Positions 1-14,000 of a DNA stretch of 64,000 nucleotides are shown here, piece after piece. The number at the start of each line of letters is the position of its first letter. Position 1 is the first letter of the stretch. Location: assembly GCF_000189635.1 (NCBI RefSeq), contig NW_002476319.1:434001-498000 (forward strand), read 5' to 3'. Under the pieces are notes generated by a model that did no database searches, was not told the DNA's origin, and saw only the letters and a list, made by a program, of their open reading frames with translations. Source of the stretch: Tetrahymena thermophila SB210 (taxonomy: Eukaryota > Ciliophora > Oligohymenophorea > Hymenostomatida > Tetrahymenidae). The translations under genes and the position numbers were made by a program.

Positions 1-1046
1 TATGCTTAAAATTAAAATTAAACGAATGGAAAGGGTAGAAAAGAGCTACTTTTTAGCGGTGGTGCAGGTGCCGTAGGTTTTTAAATGGGATATACTCATG
101 GAATTATGGAAATTGTTGGAAAAGACAAGCTTAAAGAGTATTGTTTTGGAGGTGTTTCTGCAGGTAATAATCTAATATTTCTTTTAATTGATGGTTAAAT
201 ATAAAAATACTTAAACGTTATATTTCTTATTCAAGAAATTTACCATCTAGAGAGTTTACCAATAGAAAAGAATAATTTTTAAAAGCTTTTTTATAATTTG
301 TCTTTAAATTAATTTGATATTACAATGAATAAATTTCATCCATTTATATTTTTTTTAATTTAGGAACTGCTGTGGCTGCTTTTACTCTGATGGCATTATA
401 TTCTGATGTGGACTTAAAATAAAGTTACTAAAATTAGATAAGGAAACTATTTTAAAAGGAAAATCGCAAATATCTTGGATTAATTTCAAATGGATAACTC
501 ATCTTTTAAATGGCTATGGACTTTTGGGAGGATCATCAAAAGCTTAATTTACCTTCTCTAAATGAAAGGTATCATGTCTATTATACATCAATAGAAGGAA
601 TTCTAAGTTTAAAGGAAAATATTGTACACTAATTTACAGATTAGCTTCATTTTTCCCACTCAGTAGAAGCAAGTTGCACATTGCCAATAATAACCAGATT
701 TGGATTTTATAAAAAATTTAATGGATAAAAAGTCTTAGATGGAGGATTTACAAAACCTATTCCATACAGATATAAAGACTCAAAAAAAGTATTTTTAAAT
801 GTAATGCCTAAAGCTCTTAGGTATACCAGAGAAAATATTAAAAATTTATCAATAATTGATCTAACAGAAAATAGCGATGTCTCTTTTCCTTTAGATTATT
901 GGGTTTGGAGTGAATACTGGGCTGATGAAATGTTTTTAAAAGGTTATCTACAAGCTCTACAAGATAAAGACATAATTACCAAAGCATTTTAAGAGGATGA
1001 AGAATGTGACTAAAAAATAGATGAAATAGATTTCTAATTATAGTGA
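1..1046 (+). CDS. Patatin-like phospholipase, 5'-truncated by window edge
   Basis: The frame is open from base 1 with no start, so the gene begins to the left. Exon 1 (1-163) and exon 2 (364-1046) join across a phase-1 intron (164-363) and give 281 residues. Seen: an oxyanion-loop SGGAGAVG (about residues 19-26), the lipase elbow GVSAG with nucleophile Ser at residue 53 (its last Gly is split by the intron), and the partner Asp in LDGG at residue 180, the usual Ser-Asp dyad of patatins. The family hydrolyses acyl esters of membrane phospholipids or neutral lipids. Several Gln are TAA/TAG, and the stop is TGA at 1044-1046. No signal peptide or membrane segment is visible in the part present. 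The class is secure; the substrate is unknown. Confidence 0.85.
164..363 (+). other. Intron of the patatin-like gene
   Basis: The intron begins GTAATAATC and ends TTTAG. It is A/T-rich and splits the final glycine codon of the GxSxG nucleophile elbow. Removing it restores GVSAG followed by TAVAA. Confidence 0.8.
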
Positions 1047-1658
1047 ATATTTATTTAATATACTCCCAAAAGCAAATTAAAATATTTAAAAAAAACAGCA
1101 TAAAAATTTTACTAAAATTTAAAATTAATAAAAAAAAATAATTATTAAACTTTTAATTTTAATAAATAATAATTCATAATAATTTACCAAATTTAACCAA
1201 CCATATATCAAATAACTCAAAATAGCAATTTTGAATAAATATTTATGTTTTAAGTTTTTCACATGTTTCAAATGTATCAATCTTATTCAAAAATCAATTT
1301 ACACCAAGTAAATATGTTTGTTTCAATTTAAATTAAAATAACTTTTTTAAAATAAATTAATTCAAAATTATTAATTTAAAATGCAAATTTTTTTTTTCAG
1401 ACATAATTATGAGTAAACAAATAATAGTATCAATGTATAGGAATTGCCTCACAATAAAATATTTGATCTAAATATTCTTTTATTCAATAATTATTAAATA
1501 TAGCTATTTAAATTCCTTTATTTATTTTTTTAATATATTTTAATAGATAAAAAAATAAAGTATAATTTATTTATTAAACTAATTAACAAATTTTTCAAAA
1601 AAAGTTTTATACTAACTAAATTTAACATGTAAGTACGACAATATAAATAACAATTTTC
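1047..1658. other. Convergent intergenic spacer
   Basis: This A/T-rich spacer lies between the 3' ends of the phospholipase and NRDE2 genes, which converge. No coding frame or structured RNA was recognised. Confidence 0.6.
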
Positions 1659-4600
1659 TCAAATAATTTCGTTGTATACGATTCTAATTTCTTTTTCGAC
1701 GATAACTTCTCTAATTTTTTGTCTTTAATCACCTTGAGAGCCCATCAGCCTATATAAATATGCTTCCTTTTTGTTATGTAATTAAAATTTAATATATTTA
1801 TTGTTTATATTTTTAAAAATTTACTTTAGAGAAAGGAGCTTGCTGTAAGGATTATAGAGATCTATTTGCTAATTTTTATGGTTCAAAATATAGAGTGAAT
1901 GTATTAAACAGTGATTAAAATTGAATCTAATTAAAATAATCTGTTGTTGAATCAATTCCTATCTATTAATTTCTGAATTTATCAAGAAGAGCTATTTGTT
2001 TATCAAGTAATTAGTAATCTTTTTAGGCCTCATAAAAGTAATACCTAAGCTTAGATAATATAATTTCCGTTTCTTCTGCCTATGCTGCAGAGGCTATCTC
2101 ATTAAAAATGATAAGCATCCAAGTGGAATAGAAAAAGTTATTTTATTTCAAAATTTGCTTTAAAGTTACTAATCTATCTATCCTAGTTGTCTCATTCATA
2201 TTGAATTAGACCAACTCGACTATGGCAACGCTAAAGAATGGGTATTTATTGATGATATTTTGATATAATTCAGTTTGTTAATTTTTAATTTCTTACAACC
2301 TTCTACTTTAATCAAAGTTTGTTAACAAATTATTTTCTTAAGATGAAAATTTCGTTAATTTTTAGATTCGAAGCACATTTAATAAGAGCAGCTGCATCTC
2401 ATTTTAGAATTTCCTCTATAATCTAGAATACAATTCTTCATCATCCCATATTTTTATTTTTTCATTATTAGTCTCTTCAATTAAATCAAAGTACTACTAG
2501 TAATTTACTATTTCTCTATCTGTAAACTCGGTATCTCCAATACTATGTGCAAGTAGCAAAAAATAAGCATAAATTGACTTTTTAGAAAGAGGGAATACTT
2601 TCTAGGATTTTGTTTTTATTATTGGAATAAGCTCAGGTTTTAGCTTTTGCTTTTCTCTGGCTATTTACTCTCTCATTTAATTGTGAAGTTAAAGTATAAG
2701 GTTTTTTATGTTAGTAAAAGCTTTCAATTTTTGTAAAATTATGAGCAAATTTGAATGTATAAATGAGATGTCTACTTTTCCAACTAATCTTAAGTAAAAA
2801 GAACTCCAAAAATAAAGTACTGAAAGTCTATCTTTTTCTTTACTTTCGCTTGCTTTGAGAACTTTATTAAAAATATCATCAATTTCTTTGTAAATTTTTC
2901 TTTACTCTTCTTCTGTTTAATTTAAGTTTTATATTGATTTTTCGAATAGAATTTCTGCATAAATAAACCATAAACTTATTGTTTTTTCGTTATTTTTAAG
3001 AAGATTTTTTATATTTATTCTAGCTTATTTTTCAGTCATTATTGGCTCATTCTAGGAAATTGATTTCCTAATAAAGAAAATACCTTCTATCCACATTATA
3101 TAAATAAGTATACTCTCTCTTTCTAGCTTTTTATAAAGCTCGTAAAGTAGTCTTCTCACATATTCTAATTATGCTATTATTTTGTTTTTCCTAGATTATG
3201 TACCTCCTGTAATAAAACTCTCATCGGAAAAACTAAAGAATTTATTTAAGAAATCCAACCTATCTAGTCCGCAGTATTGTTTATAATCTGAGCCAAAATT
3301 AATCTTACAGCTTTAATTTTAAATCCTTTAATTCATTTAGAAAAGTAAGTTTTTAGATTTATCAAAGTAAAATGTAGAAAATGCCTTGTTTTCTGTACTC
3401 AAAAAAATATTATCATTAACTGGAGGCAGTCCAAGATTTTCAAAAATGATATTAATTAGAGTAATTTAAGACTCAGGATCGTTAAGCACTATTAAAAATT
3501 GTTAAACATCCTCAGAAAAAACAATAGTATCTGAGTTATATTTTATCAAGTCTTTATCGTAGTGAGGATTGGCTGGTCTCCAAACTGCTTCACTAAATTA
3601 TTACTCCACATAAATCCAATTTTCTTCATCCATTTCTAGCAACACTTCCTTATGATCGTTGTATTTTCCTATGAAAGATTTATTTAACTATAGCTCCTTT
3701 TATTCTTTTGTCAATTTCTGAATATCTTCTCTATTAAAAAATTAAATTAAATTGGTTATTTTTAAATAAAATTTTAATTACTGCTTTTCCCATCCTCCAC
3801 CAATAATCTCTCCTGTTTTGCAACAATAATAGTCTTCCCAATAATTCTTAAACTCTTATAACCTTTTCTAATGATCTAAACATCTCCTAATATGATTAGG
3901 GCAGAAAACATTGAGTTCGATTAAAGCTTAAAGAATACCAAAACTCCTTTCCTTAAATCCCATCTAAAATAAATTAATTAAAAAAATATTTAAACATTGA
4001 ATAAACAAATAATTTTTAGTTTATTCTAAAATTAGCAAGACATAAAAAACATATTAAATAATTGAGAAATTTATGTGAAAAATTTTTTTTATTTTATGAT
4101 AAGATTAAAAGAAATCTCTTTACCTGCTCTTCAATAAAACTAATTTTTCTGATGATAAGTAAAATTATCTTCCTTAATGTAATAATTTCTGATACTGACT
4201 TGCTTTACTAGATTAACTTGCTTAACTAAGCTAAAAGCTATGCAGTGGACTCTCTAAAATATGTAGCCTATTTTAATGAATGATTGAATTTTTTTAATAA
4301 AAATTACTAAAATATTAATATGATATTACTGAGAATTTCATTAAATTTGAGTATCTGTAATCCAAAAAATTATTCCATAAAAGCATGTTATAGATATTTT
4401 TTTGAATATATTCCATCCACTTCTCATTCATAACTTTATAAAAATCATCTCCTTAATTCGAATCTTGTAAAATTCTCATGTGATACAAAATAAGAATGAT
4501 GTTATTACTTAGTTATTCATTTTGAAGAGCTTTTTCTATTATTCCTATCTTTTTTTGCTGTATCTATTTAATAAAAAAAATTTTTTTAGCTGCAAATATT

Positions 4601-6242
4601 TAATATTTTTAAATAAAACAAATTAAAATTTAAAATAATTTAATGAATTATTATGGCAATGTCTGAAGTTAAAAAATTTATAATAAAATTAATACAGAAG
4701 ATATGCTAAACTAGTCTGAAGAATATTTGATACCCTGATCTTAGAGCTTAATATAATCAATCCAGAGATATGGGTCGTTTGGGTTATCCTTTATTTTCTG
4801 GTTAAATTCTTTATTTTATTAGAAGAGTTTAATCTCTTCTGATGTGAGATCTTCTACATCTATTTTAAGATCTTTCAAGTCTGAGTAATCCTTAATACTT
4901 AGGTTGTTTAAATTGTTTAAAGAATTTTAACCACTTTGAGTTATCATTTATTACTCACTTCTGAATGTTATACTTAATTTATTCAATATATTTTTATCTT
5001 CATTAAAACTCACAAAATCTTCACTTCCTATTAAAGCATTTTCTCTTTCATTTTGTTTTACTCTTTTTTGAATTTAAAAATCTGACGATTCTAAATCTTC
5101 ATTTTTTTCCCAAAACCTTCTTTCGAAATATCTTACATTATTCTTTTGATTACTTTTCTCTTAGTTAAGTCTAGAATATTTAGTTTTAATGCCTAAATCT
5201 TAGTTTAAATCATCAAACAATCCAATTGATTCTTAATCTCTCATAAATCCTACAATCATAGGGCTTTATTTTTAAAAATATTTAAATAATATTCTAACTC
5301 AATTAGTAATTAATTTACTAATTAACAAATTTGAATTTTGGTACATCTCCACTCATGCCATAATTCATGTATTTTGGTATTGTCTTATCTCCAAAGCTTA
5401 TTATAGATACTGGCAAGCAATTTCTGTTGAAAACATGCTTATATAAAAATTTCTAGCTAGCTTCTGGAGCTCTTTAGATTTCTTAATTCTTCAAATCATA
5501 AAACAGGTCAAGCTCTTCATTATTTATAGTGTTCATAATTTAATTTTTAAGCTCTTTTTCTCTCTTCTTTTTCTTCTTCTCTTATTTATCTTTTTTCTTC
5601 TTATCTTTCTATTTTTTCTTCTTCTTGCTTTCTTTCATTTCATCCTTTTTTTTATTTAATTACATTTATTGTAAGCAGAACATGTAGACACTAATTACAT
5701 TATTTAAAAGAATCACATATCAAATTATAAATGTTAGTTACATCACTGTATTTTCTTTCTTTCTTTTAATTTTTAATTGATGGAGATTCCTCATGGTCTG
5801 AGTCTTTTTTTTTAACCTTTTTCTCCTTTTTTTTATCTTAGTTTTTAGACTTCCTTTCTGTAGATGATGACGCTTTTTATTATTTTTTTACTTTATTTTT
5901 TTCATGATCAATAGACGATGATCTTGAATTTGATGAAGAATCAGAAGAACTAGAAGAGAAGAAATCAGCAGCTCTTCTTTTAACTTAATAAGACTAAAAG
6001 TAAATAGGTTATTTCTACTTTTCTAGCTCTAATTATTTCTTCCTTTCTTCCTCCTATTATTTTTATAATAATTTCTTCTCTTTTTCAATTCTTTTTCTTT
6101 CTTCTTCTTATTTTATCTTGTCTTCTTGTTCTTTAATTCTACTTGGTTTAAAAGAAAATCCCTTTTTTAACTATGATGCATCACTTTTTTATTCTATCTT
6201 CTCTTATAGCTAGCGTTAATTACTAGAATTATTAGAATCCAT
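1659..6242 (-). CDS. NRDE2: NRDE2-like nuclear RNA-processing/RNAi factor
   Basis: Seven exons on the minus strand (6242-5742, 5644-5319, 5263-4696, 4563-4330, 4267-4124, 3963-1825, 1766-1659) join in frame to 1339 residues. The N-terminus is charged, with SSSSSDSSSNSRSSS followed by Lys/Glu runs, as in NRDE2 proteins. Next comes a block of HAT/TPR-like helices, including ENPNDPYLWIDYIKLQ-type text, and the family's most conserved block, LQALIELNVFCPNHIR, then WEDYY and VWRPANPHYD. The C-terminus IREVIVEKEIRIVYNEI matches the family end. Animal NRDE2 works in nuclear RNA surveillance with the MTR4 helicase, and nematode NRDE-2 in nuclear RNAi; a role in ciliate small-RNA pathways is only inference. 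Exon borders come from frame and homology. The final intron is the least certain. Confidence 0.85.
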
Positions 6243-8045
6243 ATTTTTAATTTAAAGACAATAAGATTTTTTGATAAGTTTAAGTGTATTAAATATTTAA
6301 TAATTTAATTAGGATATTGATTTATTTTAATTAATTAAAAAAAAATGAAATGCTAACTATTTAGATAAATCTATTTTATAACATTCATTAAATCATTAAT
6401 AAAAATATATAAACTAATTTATTATTGAAGCAAGAAAAATAAATTAAAATTTCTACAAATTTATTTTAGATTGAGATATTACTTTTGAGTAGATTTGTAA
6501 AATATGTTGTTTGGGATAAATTAAATTTTCTTAAAATATCAAAAATAATCTATCATACACAACACAAAAAATGTAAAAATATATGAAATTTAACTGAATG
6601 TAGTATGAAATAACCTAATAAATATTATATTTATGAATTATTTGAGAATAATTATAAATCATTAAATTTAATTTTTTTTAAACTTCCTTGTTAAAATTTG
6701 TATAAAAGGTATATAATTTGCAACTAAATAATAGTTATCAGTAATAATTTGGAATTTATTAAATCTTTTGATAAAATTTTCAGATGCAAATATTGAATAT
6801 TATAAAATTGCTTTATTTTATTCAAAATAAAAATTTACTATATGAATACTCAATGAATTCTATTAGAATTGCTTTATTTCTTAACATTTAATATTTGCAA
6901 AAACTATTTCTTTAACGCAATAAGTGAAATCTCATTATTTGCATAAGGGAACAATATATTAAATATTAATTAATTTTATTTAAACTCTACAAATAATATT
7001 TTAAGAAATTAAAAATTGTTTTCAGTTTTTTAACAACATCCTTAAAAAAAAACAAAGAAAAAACTATTCTTAAAGGAATTAATTGAATTAATAAAACTGT
7101 AATTAACTAAAAAAGTAAAGCTACTAATTTAAATAATTGCACTTATCTTAACTAGCAAAATTAGTAAATTGAAATTACATTTTGTTTTTATTTAACTCAA
7201 AACAAATAATTAAATTTATTTTTTAAGTTTTAAATGAATGATTTTTAGTCTAAAATTATTTTATAGATTTATTTGTAATTTCAAAATTCAGAAGTTATTT
7301 AAATTACTCTTCTAATTTATGAAAATTTAAAAAAAAAAATTCTTTTGAATGTTTAATTTGAAGATAACAAAATTTGTCTTTTTAATTTAATTTATTTTGC
7401 ATATTTTTTACATTAATTACATTTCAAATTTTTTTAATATTTAATAAAAATTTATATATAATTACTTCAAATTAATTATTTCTGATGTGAATTAACTCTA
7501 TCGTAATTTAAATGAAAAAATTTCATAATTCAACTGAAAAAATTAATTAATTATTTTTATTTAAAAAGCTAGAAGTTAGTTGTTTGTAGAACTCAAAGGA
7601 TTTTTATATTTATAAATTCAATTCATTTAAATTATAAGGAATTATATTTCTAGTTATTTAGGCATTTTATTGCATTTTTAAGAAATAAATATTTTAATAA
7701 TTCTTTTTGCTTTAAAAATGATTGCAAAATATTTACAAAAAAATAAAGGATCTAACTAATAAAATAATAATTTTGGAATATTTTAAATTGAACAATAAAT
7801 ATTTAAATCTAAAATATACAAGACAGGAAGTAAAAAAATACCAAATATAACTTTAAATTATCAAAATAATATACAAAACTTTAAGGGAGTTGATCATGTT
7901 TATTATTTGATGAATATTAAATCTATTAACTAAATAAATAATCTGCTAAAAGTTTTAAACTGATTTAAAAAAAACGATTAAACAATACTTTAATATATAT
8001 ATTTAAGTAGAAGAATAAGCAGCTTGTTTTCATAGTAAATAGAAA
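6243..8045. other. Divergent promoter region, no gene seen
   Basis: This 1.8 kb, extremely A/T-rich spacer separates the divergent NRDE2 and PAS-protein starts. It should hold both promoters. No convincing coding frame, repeat or RNA gene is visible. Confidence 0.6.
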
Positions 8046-11000
8046 ATGAAAAATTAAAAAAAGTAAGGGTTTATTGACGATTTGTTTTCAACAATCTTAG
8101 AAATTATAGAGGATAAACCATTATACACAATCCCTATTGGAGTTTATTGCATATTGATTTAAATATACCACCACTAAAATGCAGGGTATTTTATGTCTAA
8201 TTATGAATTAAAACCAATGACTGACCCTAAAATGGGATTTGTAGCTCACTTAAATGAAATAGCTCCTGGCACGTTTCTCTGTTATTATAAGGCAAACGAT
8301 GTAATAACAATATTTGTGTATTGCATGCTTAATTTTATTCTGTACTTTTACTTTTCATACATTTTGATACTTACTTGGTTAAAGAGACATCATCATGAGA
8401 AGATAGACTAAAATAAGAAGCTTTTTACTTCTATAAATAGAATTTTAAATACCTTTTTTACAGTCTTTTGGTGGATCTTTTTTATTCCATTCATAGAAAT
8501 CAATAGCGGTGTCATGGTGACTGGAGGTAACTCATTTTTAACAAACAGTCGTACTGGATTAGGAAATGATACAAACTATGCAGATAAGCCTAAGGTTATA
8601 CTTGTTTAAAGTACTATTGGCCTGATTCTTACTAACTTAACTGCTGTGATTGTTCTCTTTTTCTTTAGAAATTATGAGTTTCATGAAACAAATTTATTAA
8701 AAAGACGTTCAAGTGTAGTTCTATTTATACTAGTTGCATCGAGATTCTCTTTGACTTTCTTTTATTATTTAAATTTTCCAATAGTAGCTGTAATTAAACA
8801 GTATATTGCGTAATCAATCGGTATATTAGGAATATATGATTTTCTAGTATATTTACCATTCAAAAACAGAAGTATAGCATATTATTATGGTATTACCTAT
8901 TGCTTCTTTTATGTTATGGTATGGATCACTAATCTGTGGTAATTGAGTGATTTGATGCCTTCATAAGAACAGTTCTACTTATTTTTTATCTTAGGATGCG
9001 TGAGTGGAGCAGCAATAATAACTGCATATAACTACTAAGTAGAATATTTTAAATTATCATTAAAAAACTAAATTCAAAAATATTTTTTTAACTTATATAT
9101 TTTAATGTAAGCAAGATTAAATTTGAATTATTTTTTTAATATTTGCCAAAAGACAGATGCTTTAAAGAAAATTGAAAACGATAACTTTGAAAAATACTAC
9201 AAAAAATATGATTACTTTTTAGAAGAATTGATGAGGCTAACAATTAATTCTACAAAAGAAGAATCTGAAAAATTTTAAGTACTGTAAATAATTCATAATC
9301 ACAGGTAGAAATGCAATGATCCAGAATGTGTTTGCCATGAAAAGTCTATTGTTGATTTTAAAAATGACATAAATGTAGATGTTATAATTACATTTATAAT
9401 CTAACGATTTACTTGGGCGATAAGTAACTAAACAGTTTAAAAGGATACAGCAGAGTTTGAGCATTTAAGTTTAAAATATATTAGTTTTTTAACAAAATAT
9501 AAAAATAATTCTCCAAAAGCTTATAATGAATTAAAGACTCTGCAATCTAAAAGGAAAAATATATCAATTTATTTTAAGACCCTTTCTAACATCCTTTCTA
9601 AAAATATAGAGTTTATTATGAATTAGGTACTTAATCAATTTATAATAATATTTTTGTTTTATTTTACCATCTCATTCAATTAAAAAAGAAATATGTAAGA
9701 GTCCAGTCAGAAATGAACTAAAAAATGAAACTTAATGAAGAACTCTAAATTAAGGATTTGATTTAGGTGGAAGAATTCAAAAACTAGCTTTTAAACCCAA
9801 TAAAAGAGTATTGTCAGCTAAAGATTAATTTTTGGTAGAAATTAAGAGCAGGTTTTTCTAATTTCGAATAACTCAAGTAGTATACATAGCCTATTTCTTA
9901 ATTTGGAATTGAGCTCAGCTAAAAATTTAAATAAGAAATTAGCAAGTAAATTTTTTATCTTTCAACTTTAAAAGCTAATTTTAATTTTATTTGATTGGAA
10001 AAATGATTGCAAAATTAATTTAATATAGCTAATATTTGTTTTATTTAGTAGCTTTTAGCTAAAAGGATATTTATAAAAGAAAATTCAAGACATAATAATT
10101 TGATTTATATCTTAATAGTAAATGAAATACAAACACTATTAATAATTGATTAAAAAAAATATTAAAGTTTTTAGTATTCAAATTAAATTTCAATTTTTCT
10201 AAAATTATTTTTTTATTTTCTAGAAAAATTCTGATAAATAATTTTCAAAATATATTTCTGATCTATCATCCATCAAAATATTTTTAATTATTTAATTGAT
10301 AATAATTATTCACATTTTACACAAGAAAGAAATAAATTATTTTACATTTAATCTTAGTAAAATGTGTCTTATTCTTATTTAAATTTAAATAAAAAAATGA
10401 ATATTTTATTTAACAGATTAGAGGGAACATAAATAAGAAATAATACTCTTTTTTACAAGATAAAATCTCTAATGTCTGTAATAGTTGTTAATGAAATAAA
10501 TATAGCTTACAAAGACCAATCATACATTAAAGATTTGCTAAAGAGAGATGACACTAATAGATCTGATACACTCTCTAATATGAATCTTCTTTTTGGTAAT
10601 ATAGATTACATCATTATATCTGTCTCTAAAGATAGAGGAAAGATGCTCTAAAAATCAACTGAAAAGCTAGCAAGATTCTTTGACTATAACTTATAAGATT
10701 TTTAACTAATAAAATATATAAAATTATTAATGCCATCATTCATAGGAAATATTCATAATAATTTAGTCGAAAATATGCTTTTTAGAGGTTACTCAAGCTG
10801 TGTTTCTTCTGTGATTAATTCATTTGGCTTATCCAAATATGTAAAGAAATTTACTTAATTTTCTAATAAATTAACCTTTTTTAAAATTAAAAGGGTTTCA
10901 TCTTTCCTATGAATATATATATAAATCATTTATATGAAAATCGAGAAGACTTTTAGATGCATGGAACTTTATTGAAAATCAACACTCCAAATTAATATAT

Positions 11001-14000
11001 TTTATTTGATAACTCTGGAAATATTTTAGGCATTACATTTTAATTATTTATGAAAATGTTTGATGACGAATAGAAGAGTGATGACTACAACTACGATTTA
11101 TTTAATTTAGATTCTATTAAAAAAACTTAAATGTAGCAAAAAGTTAAATAGTTTTAAGAAAGAGTTAATGTATAATTTATACTACCACAAATATCAAAAT
11201 TAATTTCAACATATGCAGATTAGTTAGATGAGAGTGTAAAATGAAATTTTTTCTCACATTAAATTTATTTTTATTTTACCATTTAAATATTTTAGAGTAA
11301 ACAATCTCGAATGAGATCGTAAGTCATGGTGAATAGCTATCATATCAGACTAAAAATCCCTCAAAATTTATTTGAAGTTGTCTAAATTTATAGGAGAAGA
11401 TAAAATAATCTTTCAAGAAGCTTAAGAAGTGTCAAATCTAGTGTGAATACTTAAATTCAAGAACCACCTTCAGCTGTAAGTTTGTTATTTCATTATAAGA
11501 TTTTAAATCATTTTAAAATGTATTTAAAGAAGGTGGATTTGTTAAAAGGTGAAAATGTTTCTACATACAAAGAATTTATTTAAGAAAATAAAGAATATTA
11601 TTTAGGAGAAAATTGCTTAAATGACTTTGATATGAAGACTCAACTTTAATATATTTAGCTAGTTCATGGTGAAAATTTCTAAGAGAACACTTCGTATTTT
11701 TAATTATAAATCTCAGAAATAAATAGAATCAAATAAAGATCTACTACTCTTCATATGAATACTTTATATCCAAAATCTTAATTTGCAAGCGTCTAATATA
11801 ATTCAAATTCTATTCCTCATTGGGTTAATGAAAAAGGAGGAAACGTTGTCTCTCCAAATAATGAAAATATTCTAAATGGTTCTCAAGTTGGGTTTCCTAT
11901 GTCTTTATTTAATAAAATAAATTAGCAACCATAATAAGAAGACTTGCTTCAAAGTAATGGGGATTTATTATAATCTGCAAGCTTTAATGTTGGTCATATT
12001 TAAAATCAATAAGTAGATTTAGATAGAACTCATAATGCAGATAATTCTAATCTTTTCATGTTTGAAAGCGAAACTAAGCGTGATGCCTAGTAGATATAAT
12101 TTATTTAATAAGATGATCATCTTATTCAAATATAATCTACAAATAGACATGAGTAAGATTATTAGATGACTACGATAGATAGAAATAATAACCAGGGTTT
12201 TTAAATGTCTTCAATCTAAGAATCAGAAAGACCTTTTTAATAAAAGCCAATTAAAGACTAATACCTATATCCTAAATAATAGAATGCAAATGCTTCTGAA
12301 ATAGAAATAGTCTCTCCAACTTAAAACTCGGAAAGAGAAATCCCTTTTAAAAAAATATAAACAGAATTAAATAACGTCAGTATGGGATATATTTAACAAG
12401 CGAATTAAAATGACTTAAAAAATACAAAAGAATATTATGAAGAAAATGTCAAAGAAAGAAAAAATACTAACGAGCATGAGCACGACATAGAAAACCATTA
12501 AAGATAGTAACAATATTTTGACAAGTTAAATACAGCATAAATTATTGAAAAATAATTTTCGATTTGGGAAAAAAAAGAAGATGCTGATAATCATGAGGAT
12601 CCAAAATAACTTTTAAAGGAAAATTAAGATGGTAATGAAATAGATGAAATATTTGATTCAAATCAGCAAAAGCTTGAGTAAAAGAAAGATGAGTCTGAAA
12701 AACAAAGAAATAGTGTAAAATCAGCTACAGAATCAGATGCTTAAGAGTTTAGATATCAGCCTTAGCGATTTAATACAAATAGTAAATAATCAACTAAATC
12801 TAAAATTAAAACTAAAGATGAAAATAAAAACTCAGTAGCATCTTCTATACAGAGTACAAGATTCGATAATGATATAATAAAAGATATGATTAATACCAAA
12901 ATGATGCCTACTGCTTATTAGAAGTTTGTATTGCTAAGTTTTCTATTCCCTATGGTGCTTCTAATAATGAGCTTTATTTATATAATTACTATGACTCAAA
13001 ATTATTAAACTACAATAAGTAATATGCAAAATATTTAAAATTATCAATACCTTTCTACAAATTATGCTAGATCTACCTTAAATTAAATGGTATTCCTCCT
13101 CATGTAAAACTAGTAATTTACTCCATCTTCATTTACAAATTAATATTTGGTAAAATTTCTTTTAAAACATTCTTTTTTATTTGTTTTTTTAAAATAATCT
13201 TTTAACCAATTTATATATGTTCATCAATTATTTATTCTTCATCCTATTATAGTTTGTTATGCTAGCTTTTAAATTTTACTGATTTAAATAAATTTGTATT
13301 TTTTATTTAATATGTATTTATTTTGATTGGTTTTAATTTATTATTCTTAATTATAATCAAATAAAAAGGCATATTACACTTAGGATTTGTCTGATTCTGA
13401 ATAAGAATTTTATAAATATCTCTAAAGTTATTATAACGAAATTTAAGTTCTTAATGAGGAAGTAATAATTGGAAATAATAGTACATATAATGTATCAATC
13501 TCTTAAGTCTCGAAAACTTACTATAATTAATTAAGCTATCCTTAATTTATAGACTATTCTTATAATTCTATGAATCAATTCGTTAATAACACTTCAATTG
13601 CAATGGCACCAATAAACTCTTTCTAATTCATGAGTGATAATTTTGCTTTAAATATTAACTTACACTAATAGCTTATAGATAAGTAATACAGTCTTCTTAA
13701 TGACCATCTATAGACAATTTAAACTTTGTATATAACAATTTTCTTGGTTTAGCTGGTTACAACCCTTTCTTTTTTGTAATTAAATTTGGATTTAATTTTA
13801 TTTTTTTAGTAAAATTTTATTTTATTTTTGTAATAAAAAAGAGTTTTGCAAATTCCTCAAATCATAGAATTACATAGATATCAAGAAAAAGTATTCATGC
13901 TTGTTACAAGAATTTACGATTTAGAAACTCTTAAAGAAATAAATAAACTAAATATCTTCCTTGAAATATTATAACACCCTTAATAAATATGGATGAAAAC

